Below, in pieces: positions 12,018-23,400 of a stretch of 64,000 nt of DNA. The notes beneath the pieces are model-generated. The model was given only the letters and a program-made list of their open reading frames with translations, was not told the origin of the DNA and did not search any database. Origin of the DNA: Solea solea (taxonomy: Eukaryota; Chordata; Actinopteri; Pleuronectiformes; Soleidae); the NCBI RefSeq assembly GCF_958295425.1, contig NC_081134.1, positions 669,001 to 733,000 on the forward strand. The letters run 5' to 3'. How positions within the stretch are numbered: the first letter of the stretch is position 1; the number at the start of each line of letters is the position of its first letter. The translations under genes and the position numbers were made by a program.

Positions 12018-12315
12018 GGGTCACATGGTGGTGAATTGGCTAGCATTGTTGCCTCACAGCAAGACGGTCACTGGTAAGGACCGTGGTTCATCTGAGGGCC
12101 TTTCTTTGTTCTCCCTGGGTTCTCCCTGGGTTCTCAGGGGTTCCTCCCACAGTCCACAACATGCAGATCAGGTAAATGAGACAAATTGAGCGAAGGTGTG
12201 AATGTTCGGTTGTCCCTGTCCAGGGTGTGACCCCCTTGTTGCCCCGTGTCAGCTGGGATTGTCTCCAGCCCCCCCAACACACTCATGTGGAGCATAAAGC
12301 AGAGGACAGTGAGTG
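12018..12315 (+). mobile_element. tRNA-headed SINE-like repeat
   Basis: Matches the layout of a very common teleost repeat: a head with GGCTAGCATTGTTGCCTCAC (A-box-like, about 12,039-12,058), a degraded B-box (CCGTGGTTCATC), a middle part with GTTCTCCCTGGGTTCTC and CCTCCCACAGTCCACA, then GTCCAGGGTGTGACCCC and GTCAGCTGGGATTGTCTCCA. A 13-base unit is duplicated at about 12,110-12,134. Class assigned from the tRNA-like head; the family name is not certain. Confidence 0.65.
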
Positions 12316-12489
12316 AATGTTATTATTCTGCCTCAAGTAAATCACTTCCTGTGCCCAGTGCAGTGATGTCACCCGGTGACACGAGAAATAACTACAGCTT
12401 TAAATGTTTGCTGACAAGTTGGACTCTTATTTTTTAGTGTCTAAATCTTGAAGATAATACTTTTCTTTATTGTCGGTGAACTTCAGTCA

Positions 12490-12536
12490 GCAGGATTACA
12501 TTACATTACATTAATATAATGTAATGTTATGTAATG
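12490..12536. repeat. AT-rich imperfect palindrome
   Basis: A run of ATTAC units meets its own complement (TTACATTACATTA against TAATGTAATGTTATGTAA), giving a foldable stem centred near 12,516. It may be the residue of a small inverted-repeat transposon. Confidence 0.6.
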
Positions 12537-13094
12537 ACTTTTGTCATTTTCTATCAATAATTCCATCATCTCTCAACATAATGTAAAATCAAGTGATTTG
12601 AATAAGAACACGACTTCCTGTGGCTTCTATTTACAACTTCACACCTAAAAACGTAGCATCCCGGGAGGCTCAGAGAGCGTAGGTGCTCACACTACTGCAG
12701 GTCCCTGAGGTTAAAACATGGCGACTACAGCATTGGCAACAATCACCTTCATGTAAAACATGATGGGAGGAGCTCAGGGCGGAGACCTGTGAGCCCAAAT
12801 ACGTGACTCATTTTTTTAAACTTGTGAATAAAAGACGTTTTCCCAGCGATCTCAGTCTCAACTGTAGCTTTATGTGTGTTTGGTGTTAAGGTCAGATCTG
12901 TCGTCTCCTTTTAGCTCTTAATGTTCACACTGATGTTCAGACGAGATCGAGTGGAGTAAACATTATTAACTGTCGTGTTGTTGGTGATGTCATCGAAACT
13001 GTTAGTCTGTGACTTTAATTGAATGTGTTTGTTACACATTTTGAATGGATTCTCTCCAGAAGTCCTTAATATTTAACATTCACAAAAATGGTAA

Positions 13095-13140
13095 GGACAG
13101 ACGGACGGGTGGACAGATGGACGGGTGGACAGATGGACCA
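13095..13140. repeat. 16-base minisatellite
   Basis: Two and a half copies of GGACAGATGGACGGGT. Flanking sequence from 12,537 to 13,330 shows no coding signal. Confidence 0.85.
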
Positions 13141-13465
13141 CCTGAAAACAAAATGCCTCCGTGGCAGCAACAACTATTACACCTGTAACAGAATCATATC
13201 CTTTAATTCTGATTTCATAATGTACACTGTAAAAAACAGCAGACTGGTTGTTTTATACAGTGATGTCAGTAGCACTTCATTTTATAATGAATAATAGTGA
13301 AGACTGCGTTAGTGATAAATGAACTCTCTCTCTCCCACACACACACACACACACACTGGCTGTCCCATGTTTCCTGGTATAATAGCAGAGCAGGTCAGGT
13401 GAGGAGAGCTTTACCATGCATGGTTGATGGGCTCAATTCCCTTTTTTACATGCACAAAGACAATT

Positions 13466-13466
13466 G

Positions 13467-13498
<32 letters not shown>

Positions 13499-13549
13499 AA
13501 CACACACATGCACACAAACACACACATGCACACAAACACACACACACAG
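13466..13549. repeat. (CA)n tract with internal 16-base periodicity
   Basis: Pure CA repeat followed by two further copies of a CA unit broken by ATG and AAAC (ACACACATGCACACAAAC). A shorter CA tract lies at 13,336-13,355. Confidence 0.9.
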
Positions 13550-13569
13550 GGTCCCTAGCTTCCTCTCTC

Positions 13570-13990
13570 TGATTGCAATTAGTGAATTATGCACTTGGAC
13601 TTTGGCCAGCTATGCAGGATTAAATTATTCATAAATGTTAATAGGCACTGCCTCTCTCTCTCTCTCTCTCTCCCTCCCTCTCTCTCTCCCTCTCCCTCCC
13701 TGCCTCCTCCTGGTCCCTAGTTTATACCGCCTATGCCGGAGAGATAATATTGACCTTTTCATTGGGGCATGTTATTAGGAGCTGCTCTCTATTAAAACAA
13801 ATGATGACACTGTCTGTAAAGCACAATACAATAAGTCATTTCAAAGGGATTAGTGTAGCTCGCGCCTGCAGAGAGAGCACGAGTAAACTCAATACAGCTC
13901 CGGAAAGTCAAAGTAAAATGAACAATGAAGAATGGAGTAAACAATACAATCCTACATTTAGCAGCATGCAAAGCTCTATGATGCAGCCTT
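13570..13990. promoter_or_regulatory. Candidate conserved non-coding block with CT tract
   Basis: TTGCAATTAGTGAATTATGC at about 13,573, GATTAAATTATTCATAAAT at about 13,618, then a (CT)n tract at 13,652-13,700, then GATAATATTGACC (13,744) and CATTTCAAAGGGATTAGTG (13,837). Dense homeodomain-like cores on both sides of the CT tract suggest an enhancer. No protein motif in any frame. Confidence 0.35.
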
Positions 13991-14387
13991 GCTTGTGTAC
14001 TCAAGCAGTGTGTTTGTACACAACAACCATCACTACACAATACTGTCAGCAAAAATCCCTTTATCACCATTTCAGTGTTAAAATGTGAAGCTCAGCAGTT
14101 CTGTCAAATGAAATGTTGTGTTTTTGATTAAGGAAAATTGCTTCATATTTTATGCAGTTAATAGTCGAGTAGAATTGTCATTGGTATTGAAATGAAATGA
14201 AAACCACATTTCCTGTAAACCCTGGTCGGTTGTGGTTTAGGGGACTTCAAGGGCCCAAGGACTTGTGTGGCTAATTTATTCAAGTCAGAATTCCATTGTC
14301 TTGTTTTAAAAATCCTTACTTAAACCTTATTTATGTTGGCCATGTTTTCTTGCTATTAGAGACCCTTTACCAAGTGGTACACATTTT

Positions 14388-14495
14388 GTAAACCACTCAC
14401 TCTCCTGCACCAAAGCCTACAGAGAAAAAACAAGTGCTGCTTGTCTACAGCTGCCTCTTTTGGTAAGTTTTTTGGACTTTGGTGCGGGAAAGTCA
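14388..14495. repeat. Inverted pair of a dispersed motif
   Basis: CTCCTGCACCAAAGCCT at about 14,402 and its inverse GGACTTTGGTGCGGG at about 14,474 face each other over about 55 bases. Single copies of the same motif occur near 2,605, 29,515 and 34,705. Consistent with a short inverted-repeat or transposon-end family. Confidence 0.5.
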
Positions 14496-15179
14496 CAAAA
14501 CAAAATCATTATATTCAGAAGCCAAATACACAGAAGTATGAGTCCAAGAGAACCTTTGCAACATGATCCACAATCATCATCGTCAATAGACTTGTTCCTG
14601 GAGTCTTCATTGGACTAAAAGTTTGTCCAGTGTCCTTTACCAACAATACTCAGTCTTCATGTATCTGTGAAGATCCAGAAGAATCTCTGTGTTGCCAAAC
14701 TTAGTGTCCTGAACTGAGCCTGATGTCGGGCTCTGTTGTGCACTCTCTGCAAAAACCTCAGTCTTGAGTGAATCCGGAATTAACTTAGTGGTCACTGCTC
14801 ATGTTCCAAAAGCCAGCTATTAGCTTAGCATCAGGGCTCTGTCACTACTACTCTGTTAACACACTCTTGGTTCTGACCTAACCCTGAATCTATGTGACCT
14901 TTGAATGCCCAACAACCCCACCATTACCAATAATACTGAGCCAAACATGTCCTTGTATCCACAGTTACTGGAATTGTACTTGCACCGTGTTTTACACACA
15001 ATGAGACTTGGAACAGAGACTTTTACCCTGATCAATGCATAGCAGCACTGTGAGGGGGGAGCTACGGAAACCAGAAGGGACGGAAAGGGACATTATAACC
15101 AAATGATAAGAAAATGTATTGCACAGTGCACATTACAAACTCTGTTTTTATCTACGTTATACATACATTTGTCAGATGT
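14496..15179. other. Intergenic, nothing recognised
   Basis: No coding frame, microsatellite or mobile-element motif that I can support. Confidence 0.5.
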
Positions 15180-15567
15180 CATAACAGTGGAACGAGACGC
15201 CACATTTCCTAAAAGTACTCCACCGGGAAGAGACGCTGCAGAGAATACTTTCTTATCAATGCTAACGCAGCTATTCTCAGACAGGAAACAAGGAAACCAT
15301 TCCAAGTCTGCACCTTTAACATCCACCCTGTGGTCCAGACAAAAGAAGGAGGATACGATGATCCACCGTATCAAAAGCAGCAGTCAAGTCAAAAAGCACA
15401 AGGATGACAATTTGACTAGAGTCTGTCGCCAGAAGATTATCATTAGTGACCTGAAAAAGAGCAGATTCAGTACAGTGCAGGGTTTTAAACCCAAAGTGGA
15501 ACGTCTCAACAATGCTGTTTCTAAGAAGGATATTAACTGGTGTGACAATAATATGTTTCCAGCTCAT
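15180..15567 (-). mobile_element. L2-type LINE reverse transcriptase remnant
   Basis: On the minus strand, about 15,567 down to 15,320 translates to a GFKTLHCTESALFQVTND stretch followed by ILVLFDLTAAFDTVDHRIL, the first catalytic region of an L2-type RT. In a shifted frame, 15,300-15,180 gives a WFPCFLSENSCVSI-like stretch that can be aligned with the following part of the same domain. No YADD box is retained. It is a dead 5'- and 3'-truncated fragment, closely related in wording to the element at 100-720. Confidence 0.75.
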
Positions 15568-16510
15568 AATATCAGCTTAAAATTTAAATAAACAGAAGGC
15601 TGGGATTTTGGATAAATCATTGCACTACTTTATGTTCAAAAACTTTATGTTTAAAAACACTAGGAACAGAGGGTCCTTATATTTATATATGTATAAGGAT
15701 TATTTATTATATACATTTAATAAGATGTAAAACTGGTAGGAAAGAAAGTGGGCGCCCTAAATCTGACCTGGAATATTAAAGGGATAGTTTGGTTGTATGA
15801 AGTCTCCACTGAATACAAGTGCAAACGTGCTCCACCAGCATCAGGGACCAGCACACACACACACACACACACTCTCACAGAATAAAGTCAACACCTGAAG
15901 CAGAAGTATGTAAAAAAAACTGCAGATTTTCACCTCAAACTTCTTCCAATTATGTCAGAGAACTATCTTACAAAAATCTTCTTCATTTGCATAGTATGAT
16001 GCAATACTGACATGGTTATCTGTTGAAGCTGCTATAGAAACATGGTGATGTGCACACTCTTATTCCAAGGCTACAAAAAACAACCGTGGTTATACACTTA
16101 TTTAAACATGTTTACGAGTAATGTTTTTATCACATTTCTGCCAATAAACCCTCCTCAGTGTTACATAGTGGACCTTTAAGTCTACAACGTTTTCATTGTA
16201 GACTCATTTCCGCCTCAGTCTGAAAGCTCAGATGTGTCATTGTCACAAAGTTACCAAACAAGACAGCAGTAGACAAGAGGTTCCTGTGACCTCACAAGCT
16301 AAAGTCTTCTTCTTCTTTTGTTTCTGGTGTGCGACAATGATTCATTTACAAATATCATGTTAAGATCTGACAGATTTGGGAAGGCATAGATAGATTTAGT
16401 TGATGAGCCTTTTATTCATTCAGAGACTATAATCCGTTTTCCTTGTGTCCCTGCTAACGTTTTTTTAAATGAGAATGAGCATGCCTGTCTTGCATTGGTT
16501 CTCTTGACAG
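15568..16510. other. Intergenic with minor repeats
   Basis: Contains (AC)n at 15,851-15,873, and ATTAAAGGGATAGTTTGG at 15,775-15,792, a phrase seen at the edges of common fish repeats. No coding frame. Confidence 0.5.
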
Positions 16511-16514
16511 GGGG

Positions 16515-16528
16515 CCAGCAGGGGGCGC
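16515..16528 (+). promoter_or_regulatory. CTCF-like core motif
   Basis: CCAGCAGGGGGCGC matches the vertebrate CTCF core consensus at every constrained position. Binding is not shown by sequence alone. Three weaker relatives on the same strand occur at 30,560, 49,231 and 54,245. Confidence 0.55.
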
Positions 16529-16889
16529 ACACAGGTGACGGTATTTAATACAACCGCACTTCAGAAACCTGTCACTCTCAAATGCTCTGTATTGTCATGA
16601 CAGAGCACGGAGTCTATAACCAGAGGAAACAACACATTGAAATGGTTTGAACAAGAATTTCTGTTCATGGAACTCTTTTGGGTTTTGACACAACTGGTGT
16701 GATTCAACTCAATTGTTATGTAATCAAAAAGCCAAACAAGGACAGCAGGCAACAGGAAGGTGACCCACAGCTGAAGAGAACCTGCACTGATCAATGTAAG
16801 ACCACGACTTCTTGCTCAAGCACTTTGGATTACAATTGAGACTGTGGAAGAATCAGAAACAAGATGGGACCCTGTTACACCTCTATTCT

Positions 16890-17020
16890 GTCCTTGGTGG
16901 ATTTGAGGGTGTGCAGCAGAATGAACCACAAATGTTTGTCCAATTGCTAAAGCCTTTCAAGCAGGCGAGTGACAAGCTCAGCGGCTCAAAATACCCCACA
17001 ATCAACTCGCTGCCCTCTGG
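16890..17020 (+). mobile_element. hAT-type transposase C-terminal remnant
   Basis: One frame reads EPQMFVQLLKPFKQASDKLS followed by GSKYPTINSLPSG. It resembles the conserved hAT transposase segment in which LLxPFxxAT is followed by LS and a YPT motif. Upstream frames (from about 16,812) are open but not recognisable, and a stop follows at 17,034. No terminal inverted repeat or 8-base target duplication was found, so only a fragment survives. Confidence 0.5.
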
Positions 17021-17424
17021 AAAAACACATCAATAAATCACTGTGTCGTAGCAGCAGCAGCTGCTGCTCCACGCAAATGTAAAACACTGGCACGCACACG
17101 AGACACGGGCTTTTTTTACATTTCCATTTATAAGACATTACAACATCATCTGATTTACTCCATTATTAAGTATTAAGTATTTCTTTGAACAAGATTTAGA
17201 TTTGAAATACCAACAGCTGAAATATTAACATTTTGATAACAGAAATGACAATTATGGGATGGAACCTAGTGGAATTTTGTGCAGCACCACAATGTTTTTG
17301 TTTTTTTAATTATAAGTCACCATTATTGCAAGAGTCGGTGTGGAGACTGAGTGACAGCGCACGTGTACTTATTTGACTGTAGGCAAAGTTATTTGTTCAA
17401 TACAAAGTCAATTAAATAAAACTA
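17021..17424. other. Intergenic, nothing recognised
   Basis: Includes a CAG/CTG-rich self-complementary patch near 17,050-17,068 (AGCAGCAGCAGCTGCTGCTC). No coding frame. Confidence 0.5.
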
Positions 17425-17530
17425 TTCAAGTCAATTTTATTTATATAACCAAACATCATGAAGAGAATTTGCCTGGAAGGCCTGTACAGTCTGTGCAGAG
17501 GCCTGAGGGTTCTGCACAGTATCTGAGCTC
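17425..17530 (+). repeat. Fragment of a common teleost interspersed repeat
   Basis: AAGTCAATTTTATTTATATA followed by a TTTGCCTGGAAGGCCTGTAC phrase matches the wording of a very common fish repeat (TTTATTTATATAGCxCC then GCCTCAAGGCGCTTTA). Heavily diverged. Class not certain. Confidence 0.4.
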
Positions 17531-17837
17531 AGATGTTGTTCCTGGAATCTGTTGGAACTACTCGCCTAGTTTGTGGGTTCCAGTGTGTCTCACAGTGTTC
17601 CTGTCACACAGGTTGTTAAGTGACTGAAAATCAGTAAACGCAATGACAGAATCCACAGATAGCTTAACATATAATGACGGTAAAGTGATGATGTTGTGTC
17701 ATGTTGTATGAGATGTACAGTTGTACAGTGTGTCTGTATATAGGGTCAAAATAACCCAAGATCTGGATGTGATGCTGAGTTATAAGGAAGTCCAGATTGT
17801 GCAGTTGTACATGACACTGTCAAGATGGACCTGTCCC

Positions 17838-17862
17838 ACACACACACACACACACACACACA
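17838..17862. repeat. (CA)n microsatellite
   Basis: Uninterrupted CA dinucleotide tract of about 25 bases. Confidence 0.95.
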
Positions 17863-17929
17863 GACAGTGACTGCAGCGCAGCATCCACTCGTGAAGCGAC
17901 CTGCAGGAGCCCGGTTACGGTCACAGCTC

Positions 17930-18215
17930 CCTGGCATCGTCGTGTCCCAGGCCAGCACTCATCACTTTCGTGTTTCCTCACTGGTGCCCCCTCCCTGGTT
18001 CTCCCTGTGCCTCAGGCAGCTCTTCCTGGCGCATGGCACTTGCTCCCTGCTCCATTTATTGAAGCTGTGGAGCTCCGGCTGGAGGATGAGTGCTGGCCCG
18101 GGGCACAGCGGCGCGGAGCTCTCATGGCACTTGCTCCCCGCGCCAATTCCCCAGAGCTGTGCGCCACCGTGCCCGGGGGGTTGTTGCAGGAAGTAAGTGT
18201 CGTGTTGCCAGGGGA
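17930..18215. promoter_or_regulatory. GC-rich block with internal duplication
   Basis: Raised GC with several CpGs. CATGGCACTTGCTCCC occurs twice, near 18,032 and 18,124, both copies in similar context. Frames on both strands stay open for 70-120 codons, as expected of GC-rich DNA with few stops, and none shows a domain. A GAAGTAAGTG at 18,189 resembles a splice donor, but no coding exon can be defined. It may be a regulatory element or a non-coding exon. Confidence 0.3.
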
Positions 18216-18429
18216 GAGTCGGAACACAGAAGTTCAGCCTCTGTATACCTGTGTGCACGTGATGAGTAACTCCCTGGCCACTTTTTGTAGATTTTTAAGT
18301 CAGCTTCAGTACAGGGGTTTAGTTCATCTTTAAGTGTCTAAAATAATCTTTTAAATGGACATTTGTGAGTCACATGAACATGGTGTGTGGTCCTCTCAGT
18401 TCCTGTGTTTCCTGAAGGCAGCTTGGCTG

Positions 18430-18530
18430 TCCCTCATGATTCCACTGTGGGAGGAAACTCGAGAACCCAGAGAAAACCCGCCCACATCGCACGGAGGTAC
18501 TATATATGGAAAACCAACCAAAGTGTAGTG
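18430..18530 (-). mobile_element. SINE-like repeat fragment
   Basis: Minus-strand piece of the same tRNA-headed family as 43,797-44,140. The diagnostic phrase CTGTGGGAGGAAACTCGAGA is followed by ACCCAGAGAAAACCCGCCCA. The head and most of the tail are missing or too diverged. Confidence 0.6.
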
Positions 18531-20599
18531 TAGATCCGAGCCCTGCTTTGCCATGCTGAGGCGAGGCGACACCATGTAGTAGTAAAGTGGTATTATTATG
18601 TGACAATGAATTTAAATCAGCACACATGCAATTTCTGCATTTAGTAAATATCAGCAATACAGAGAAAATGAGCTTTGCAAGACAATTTATGGAGTAAATT
18701 TCCCTAAATGTTCTGCTTGCACTCCTAAAGGTTTCAGGTAGGAGCCACTGTGCTCCTAGTAAAAAGAGTGAGTCTGGATCCCTGCTGTACTCCTGTTAAC
18801 CAGGACTCAGTTTGAAGCCAGGGCTCTATCTTCGCTGCACATGTTTTACAAATGTAAAGAAAAAGATAAGAAAAAATAATGCTAGAAATGTTGAGTCCTT
18901 TGACCAAAAAGAAAAAAAAGACCATTTTAACTGAATCATTTGCTGTGATATGCACATCTCCGTTAGCTAATGTGTGCCTAAATTAAAAAAATCTGCAGGT
19001 ATTTTCTTAAATTCAATTCAAAATCTGAATAAAGACACAATCTGCCGCACTCTCTCCTCACGATCATCGTCCTTTAACATAAATGACACGGCAAACTCAT
19101 GTTGTGTTCCAGCAGTGGACTGTGTTCTGAGTCTCTGTGTATGGAAGGAAGTTTGGAGATGGTGATTTGCACATGGTACATTTCCTGAGGAACATGATTT
19201 TCCACTGCAGCGTGTACAGCCTCTTTTTCAACTCCTTGAATTGCAAATATGATGATTTCAGTGGAGCAGCGGTGAGTGAGGAGCTCATTTACAAAAACAG
19301 ACACGCACAGAAAATGTGGTGTTTTTACATTATTATTAGATTTAATTTTAGATAAAAAAATGTTGTAGTCAAAGACACACAACCTCATATTACCAACATT
19401 ATAAAAAACAGTTGCTGAAACGATGGACCTCAGGGTTGACTTCTCAGGATTAGTTACATCTGGCTAAGTTAAGCCACATTTGCTCAGATGTCCCTGATGT
19501 CTTCACTCTCGTCCTTTAACTTAAAATTATAAGTAAGAGAAATTCTGGCATGAAACGTGTATGTTATGGTTTGAGGTCAACAAAAAACACTTATACTTCT
19601 CATAGACAGAAGCTTGAGCTTGAGTTCTGCAAATGATGACGTACAAACTGTGTGTGCGTGTTTATTTTGGCTTTGTTGTACAAACTATGCACAACAGCTC
19701 GACCTGAGCTGCTGACTTTCCTCCTGCAGACTTCAGTTTTGACATTTATTATAAAAAAAACAGATCGAGGAAGAAGCAACAGCAGCTGCAGCCTGTTATT
19801 GCGTGGAGTATCTTTCCTGCGAAGAAGACAAACTTTAACTTACTGCCTTTATTATAAGTCAGCGGTGAGAGACCACGGGCACAGTCTGACATTTTGATGG
19901 AGACGTTGCGTGTGTGTGATAACATGCAAATTTAAATGACGCCGCAGAGGCTACAGCGCGGCTCGTATACGTCTCTCACGCTTCCTTCTCTCTCTCCCTC
20001 TCTCCCTCTCTCTCCCTCTCTTAAGGGCAATGATGCCTGATGCTATCTATTACACCGCTCTGTGTGTATTTGCATTCCTGCTCAGGAGACGGCATTTTTT
20101 TTAATAACATCACTGCAGATAATGTTTTACCGCCTGTTTTTTTTTTCTTTCTTTCTTTTTCAGATGATAATAAGCAGCTGCTGTCACCACCAAAAGAGAA
20201 CAGTGGATGCAGAGGTGTGGGTGTTGAGTGAATTTCAATGATGTGGGTTGGTGGGGGTCTATATTCATTTGGTGGAGATGGTGGTACGCGTGGCTCAGGG
20301 CCTATCTGTGATCCACACCTGGGAGCAGCTTGACGGCCTGATGGAGGATCGTCTTCTACTTCTGTGCATCTACAGCAAATCTATCCATCCCTCCACATTC
20401 TTTCTCCTCTTTTTTTCCTCATCATTTTGAATGTATACTATTAACATTTATTGGTGAAGTTGCCTGTTACAGCTGAATATCCATCACCTCGCCCTTCCCA
20501 TCCACGCATGTTGGAAAAACTATGCAGCCTTTAATTAGCATCGAAACCCAAAAGATGTTTGTCCATTGTGAGCTATTCTAAAAACACGGTGGCCTCTGT
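18531..20599. other. Intergenic, simple repeats only
   Basis: A (CT)n tract at 19,984-20,022 and T-rich runs near 20,097 and 20,140-20,160. Frames of 60-100 codons occur on both strands without motifs. No gene recognised. Confidence 0.55.
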
Positions 20600-20795
20600 A
20601 GAGCTGACCCTACTCCTGACTCAAAACCCACCTGTTCAAAACTGCATACACTTAACTGTCTATTTCCCATTGTTTTATCCCAGTCCTGTCCTTTGTTTTT
20701 GTTTTTGTTTTGTCGTTTTGTGTTTGTACAAGCGTCTTTGAGTGTTAAGAAAAGCGCTATAAAAATACGATGTATTATTATTATTATTATTATAT
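20600..20795 (+). mobile_element. L2-type LINE 3' end
   Basis: Reads the eroded end of ORF2 (AAAACCCACCTGTTCAAAAC, for a KTHLFKT-like peptide) and then the typical 3' tail: GTACAAGCGTCTTTGAGTG, AAAAGCGCTATAAAAATACG, ending in a (TTA)n tract at 20,774-20,793. The stem-like GCGCTATA box and trinucleotide tail are hallmarks of teleost L2 ends. 5'-truncated, as usual for LINE insertions. Confidence 0.75.
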
Positions 20796-21639
20796 GAACA
20801 GAACAAGAGGTAGAATTATTTCTCGCAAATGAAAATAATGTCACCTTTAAACAACTCCAAACAGATTTGTGAACAACGCCTTAAACAACCACACAGATAC
20901 TCAACATTTGTGGAACATGTTTCCCACTTCACAATAAGTGTCATAAAGAACATTAATAAAGGGTAATTGTGCTCAATAAATGCTGCATTCCCACACATTT
21001 TTGATAGTTAAGGGATGCATGTTTTATACTTTAAAATAAGGGTAACAGGGACCTTTAAACTCTTAACAGAATTGAATTGAGTAACATTCATTTTGTTACA
21101 TCAGGGAAACACATTTGTAACTTTACAGATACAAAAACCTTGAATAAATGTGAGCTAAACAAAGGACTCGATTAACCTGAAAAGCAGAAATAATGGTTAG
21201 TTAAACCATTCATTAATATCAGTAACAGCATTAACACATGTTAATAAATGTACCCTAATTTTAAGGGTTATATATTTTGCTGTTCAGAGATACATGCACA
21301 CACATGGACTGTCTAATTTACAACAACTATTTATATTAAATGTCTAGACTCTAGACAGATATGTATATATATATATATTATATATATATCATCCTTCCCA
21401 GATACTGTAAAGGGGTTTGGAAGAGTAAACACTGATTTGGCGTGTGTTTCCACTGCAGGGTGTGTGTTGGGTGAATGGTTGTGTCAGTTATGCAAATAGC
21501 TTGACATTACGCCAGATTGAAACAGTGCAGTCTGCCAGTAAACGTTGAAATTATTCATTAAAAAATAAACAATAACAGCCTTGAATCCTCTATTATGGTG
21601 TACAGTATATTTTAAGCTCTCAATTAAAATATCATGTAC
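20796..21639. other. Intergenic, AT-rich
   Basis: Only an AT dinucleotide palindrome at about 21,363-21,392. Possibly spacer between two parts of related LINE insertions. Confidence 0.5.
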
Positions 21640-21860
21640 GCAGTGTACTTCAGAGAAGAGGGTCACCTCTTATTTGACCAACAGAAGCTTCTCCGTGAAC
21701 GGTGACTTCTCATCATCTCACACTTCTCTTTCCTTTGAGGTGCCACAGGGCTCTATTCTTGGCCCTGTTATCTTATTAATATGCATGCTAGCTTTAGGGG
21801 CTATAATAAATAAGCACAATGTGTCTTGTAATTGCTATGCAGATGACTCACAAATGTAAT
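21640..21860 (+). mobile_element. L2-type LINE reverse transcriptase remnant
   Basis: Translation gives SYLTNRSFSVNGDFSSS, then [20 protein letters not shown], then NKHNVSCNCYADDSQM, with the catalytic YADD at about 21,835-21,846. The ILVLLDL region is missing upstream and the frame closes right after YADD. A separate fragment from the 3' end at 20,600, because the order along the strand is reversed. Confidence 0.8.
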
Positions 21861-23249
21861 GTCTTCATCTGAGACACTTCACTTCAGACCAGCTGTAAAT
21901 GATTTTTTGGGTGATTTTTGACAGCTTCACTGCTACATATTTTCAACACTCTTTTGTCTAATCAGTGAACTCCTCCCCCTTTGATAAACTCTGGAGGTGC
22001 TGAGTGGCTAGTCTCATTGAACACCTGCAGTGTTTTATTTTCCACACAACCTTAGAGGGGTTTAGATCATCATCCATCATCTGTGAAGCTGTTCTCCTCT
22101 TCAGAAACTGCAGCGCTCGCTTGAAAGACTCAATATTAAAATAAACTTCATTCATACAACCACACTTCATAAAACCTCAACTGCCCATTTCACATTTCAA
22201 GAACATGGTGCATGTCATTGCTGTTTTATCTGGAATGGGTTAGAACATGTGTGTGTGTGTGAGGTGATGGTGTGGGGAATGCAGTACAACTACATCCACC
22301 AGTGTCGTTGGTCTGGCTACAGGAAGCTTCTTTCATTCCGCAGTGAAAACAAAAGTATCTGGCTTTAGACTAAACCCACTGTGACCCTGTGATCTGACGG
22401 AGAACCTCTTTGAAGCCTCCTGCCAGGGAGAATGACTTGATCAAAGCTCCATAGAGTCATAATGTCAATGTGTATCACAGGTGTGTGTCTTCTACAGTAC
22501 AAGCAAACATGCTTTGTTACATCACAGCAGTGCTGGCTGCTACTTTGTTTTTCTGGGGTAATAACACTGGGCCACCGTGGAGGTGGATACATTGTAAAGT
22601 GCCTCAATGGTCAACACTATGTGTGCATGTCCATGTAAGAAGAAGCTTCATGCTCTCAGTGCCACTTTTCGCCTGGGTCATGTCTCTCTTTTGCTATAAA
22701 TGATAAATGTGTATATACGTTTAATGTAAATTGAATATATTTGAAAAATAACACCGATAATTCAGAGCACCTATCATTTGTCAGAAACTGATGATTTATA
22801 TTACATTCTGTACCTTTTTAAGATTTTCTATACTGGACAAACACACTGCAACAACCCAAAACCCCTGCAGAGGGAGAAACGAGCTGCATATTCACCAACG
22901 ATGCAGATTCAAAAGCACAAAGGAAAACATGCGTGAGAAACACACTGCAAAAGAAAAATGATCTGCACAGAGACAAAACACATGCATCAACAGAAACACG
23001 CTGCAGAAACTACACCACACACCAAGCCGTTACAATACTCATAGATATAGATATGCTGGTGGTGGGGGAGGGGGGTCGTCATTCTTTTTATGGAAACTTA
23101 GACTAAACCTTTAGATGGACCAATAAGGTTGCCACCTTTTGTAAACACAATCCATCCATCCATCATCTAGACTTCACTAGGAAAATACTCAAATAGTCTG
23201 CAAAAAGTGATCAGAAGGGGTTAAAAACGCTGCCGTTTGCATGTCACCT
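21861..23249. other. Intergenic, nothing recognised
   Basis: A short TG tract at 22,247-22,261 and a G-run near 23,060-23,074. Frames without motifs. Confidence 0.5.
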
Positions 23250-23400
23250 CCATGAAGACCAGTTTTAAGACCGGTACCCCGTGTGCAGAGACATCATGGT
23301 CACAAGTTCCACTCCACCGCTGGCAGGTTGTACTCAATTCCCTTGTAAGTCGCTTTGGATAAAAGTGTCGACTAAATGACATGAAATGTGATGTAATGAA
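23250..23400 (+). mobile_element. SINE tail-like repeat
   Basis: GTAAGTCGCTTTGGATAAAA followed by GTGTCGACTAAATGAC and ATG-rich repeats is the tail of a tRNA-derived repeat common in fish genomes (usual wording GTCGCTTTGGATAAAAGCGTCTGCTAAATGA). The tRNA-like head is not recognisable here. Confidence 0.65.

Noticed and set aside
15103..15591. 162-codon plus-strand frame
   Set aside because: It is the antisense of the L2-type RT remnant read on the minus strand.
17825..18333. Possible coding exon from several overlapping 100-codon frames
   Set aside because: Frames are open on both strands because of GC content and a CA repeat; none shows a domain or a consistent acceptor-donor pair.
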